Part shown: piece after piece, positions 63,579 to 64,000 of the stretch
How positions within the stretch are numbered: the stretch's first letter is position 1
How the letters are laid out: the number at the start of each line of letters is the position of its first letter
Assembly: GCA_949752735.1 (NCBI GenBank)
Contig: OX457053.1
Span: 22,807,318-22,871,317, forward strand
Origin: Lumbricus terrestris
Lineage: Eukaryota > Annelida > Clitellata > Crassiclitellata > Lumbricidae
Direction: 5' to 3'
Length of the DNA stretch: 64,000 nucleotides
Made by a program: the position numbers and the translations under genes
The notes under the pieces: generated by a model
Told to the model about the DNA's origin: nothing
Database searches by the model: none
Seen by the model: the letters and a program-made list of their open reading frames with translations, nothing else

Positions 63579-64000
63579 CTTCATAATTGTTATTATTTAA
63601 TCCATGACTGTTTTCTAAAACAAATTGTTGCTCAGTGTGAGTGTGACGTTGGGTGGTTGAACCCAGTCACAATGCAATGCCAGCTGCAGGTATAAAATTT
63701 CTCTTCTGTTTTAAAGACGCAGATTGTGAGATTAATTATGGTTTTTTCAGAGCCATTATCTGATTTTATAGCGTTTATAGCTACAAATTACCATTGTTTT
63801 GTCACCTTTTTATGACATAGCATGTAATTACATCTTGTCTGCAATATTTGTGTGCATTTGGGAAAACCGACTTTTATATGTGTGCCATTTAAGTTTTTAT
63901 TGGATTCCGAGGATTGCTTCGTAAAGAACCATTTTTGGCTTTCGTTGATTTGAAAATGTGCCTAGCAGTATTGCAAAGTTTTAGGCATTATCTTTTTCGG

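Larger units (their letters stand above)
61681..64000. other. DNA downstream of RSU1
   Basis: Presumed RSU1 3' UTR and beyond. No clear AATAAA was found near the stop codon. Holds a GATAATGATGATGGCAAG repeat, a MITE and a small tandem repeat. No further gene recognised. Confidence 0.6.

Overview
This is a nuclear window from a metazoan. Genes are split by many GT-AG introns, repeats fill the introns, and the proteins encoded are animal ones (LMBRD1, PDCD6/ALG-2, VPS4, RSU1). The TE-rich introns, tRNA-derived SINEs, hAT MITEs, Helitron ends and the many TAGGCCTA palindromes suggest a marine invertebrate. I cannot name the species. Exons were assembled by hand from homology to remembered families, splice consensus and reading-frame phase; every internal exon listed joins its neighbours in phase.

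Layout. 1-7.2 kb: the first six coding exons of LMBRD1 on the minus strand; the rest lies off the left edge. 9.4-15.8 kb: gene A (+), an unrecognised membrane protein with a large exon of eleven ~27-residue charged repeats, a membrane anchor, an Ig-like domain and a second membrane segment. 20.4-21.5 kb: a broken 3' piece of PDCD6 (-). 23.0-24.6 kb: gene B (+), a compact paralogue of gene A with an N-terminal signal, the same Ig-like domain and one membrane segment. 30.0-34.1 kb: complete PDCD6/ALG-2 (-). 35.4-47.6 kb: complete VPS4 (+, 13 coding exons). 52.2-61.7 kb: complete RSU1 (+, 9 coding exons).

Gene A plus the broken PDCD6 piece, and gene B plus intact PDCD6, are two direct copies of one segment, with matching introns, 3' regions and downstream DNA. 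In the left copy the last PDCD6 exon has become a small tandem satellite.

PDCD6 and VPS4 are divergent neighbours with 1.3 kb between their start codons. Their products act in the same process (ALG-2 recruits ALIX/ESCRT, VPS4 recycles ESCRT-III), so shared regulation is plausible. RSU1 is an adhesion-complex protein and LMBRD1 a lysosomal cobalamin protein; neither has an obvious functional link to the neighbours.

The remaining DNA is largely mobile: hAT-type MITEs with readable 8-bp target duplications, one hAT with transposase remnants, L2-like LINE 3' ends, SINEs sharing the LINE tail, Helitron-like termini and several minisatellites. The most unusual items are the gene A/B pair and the exon-derived satellite.
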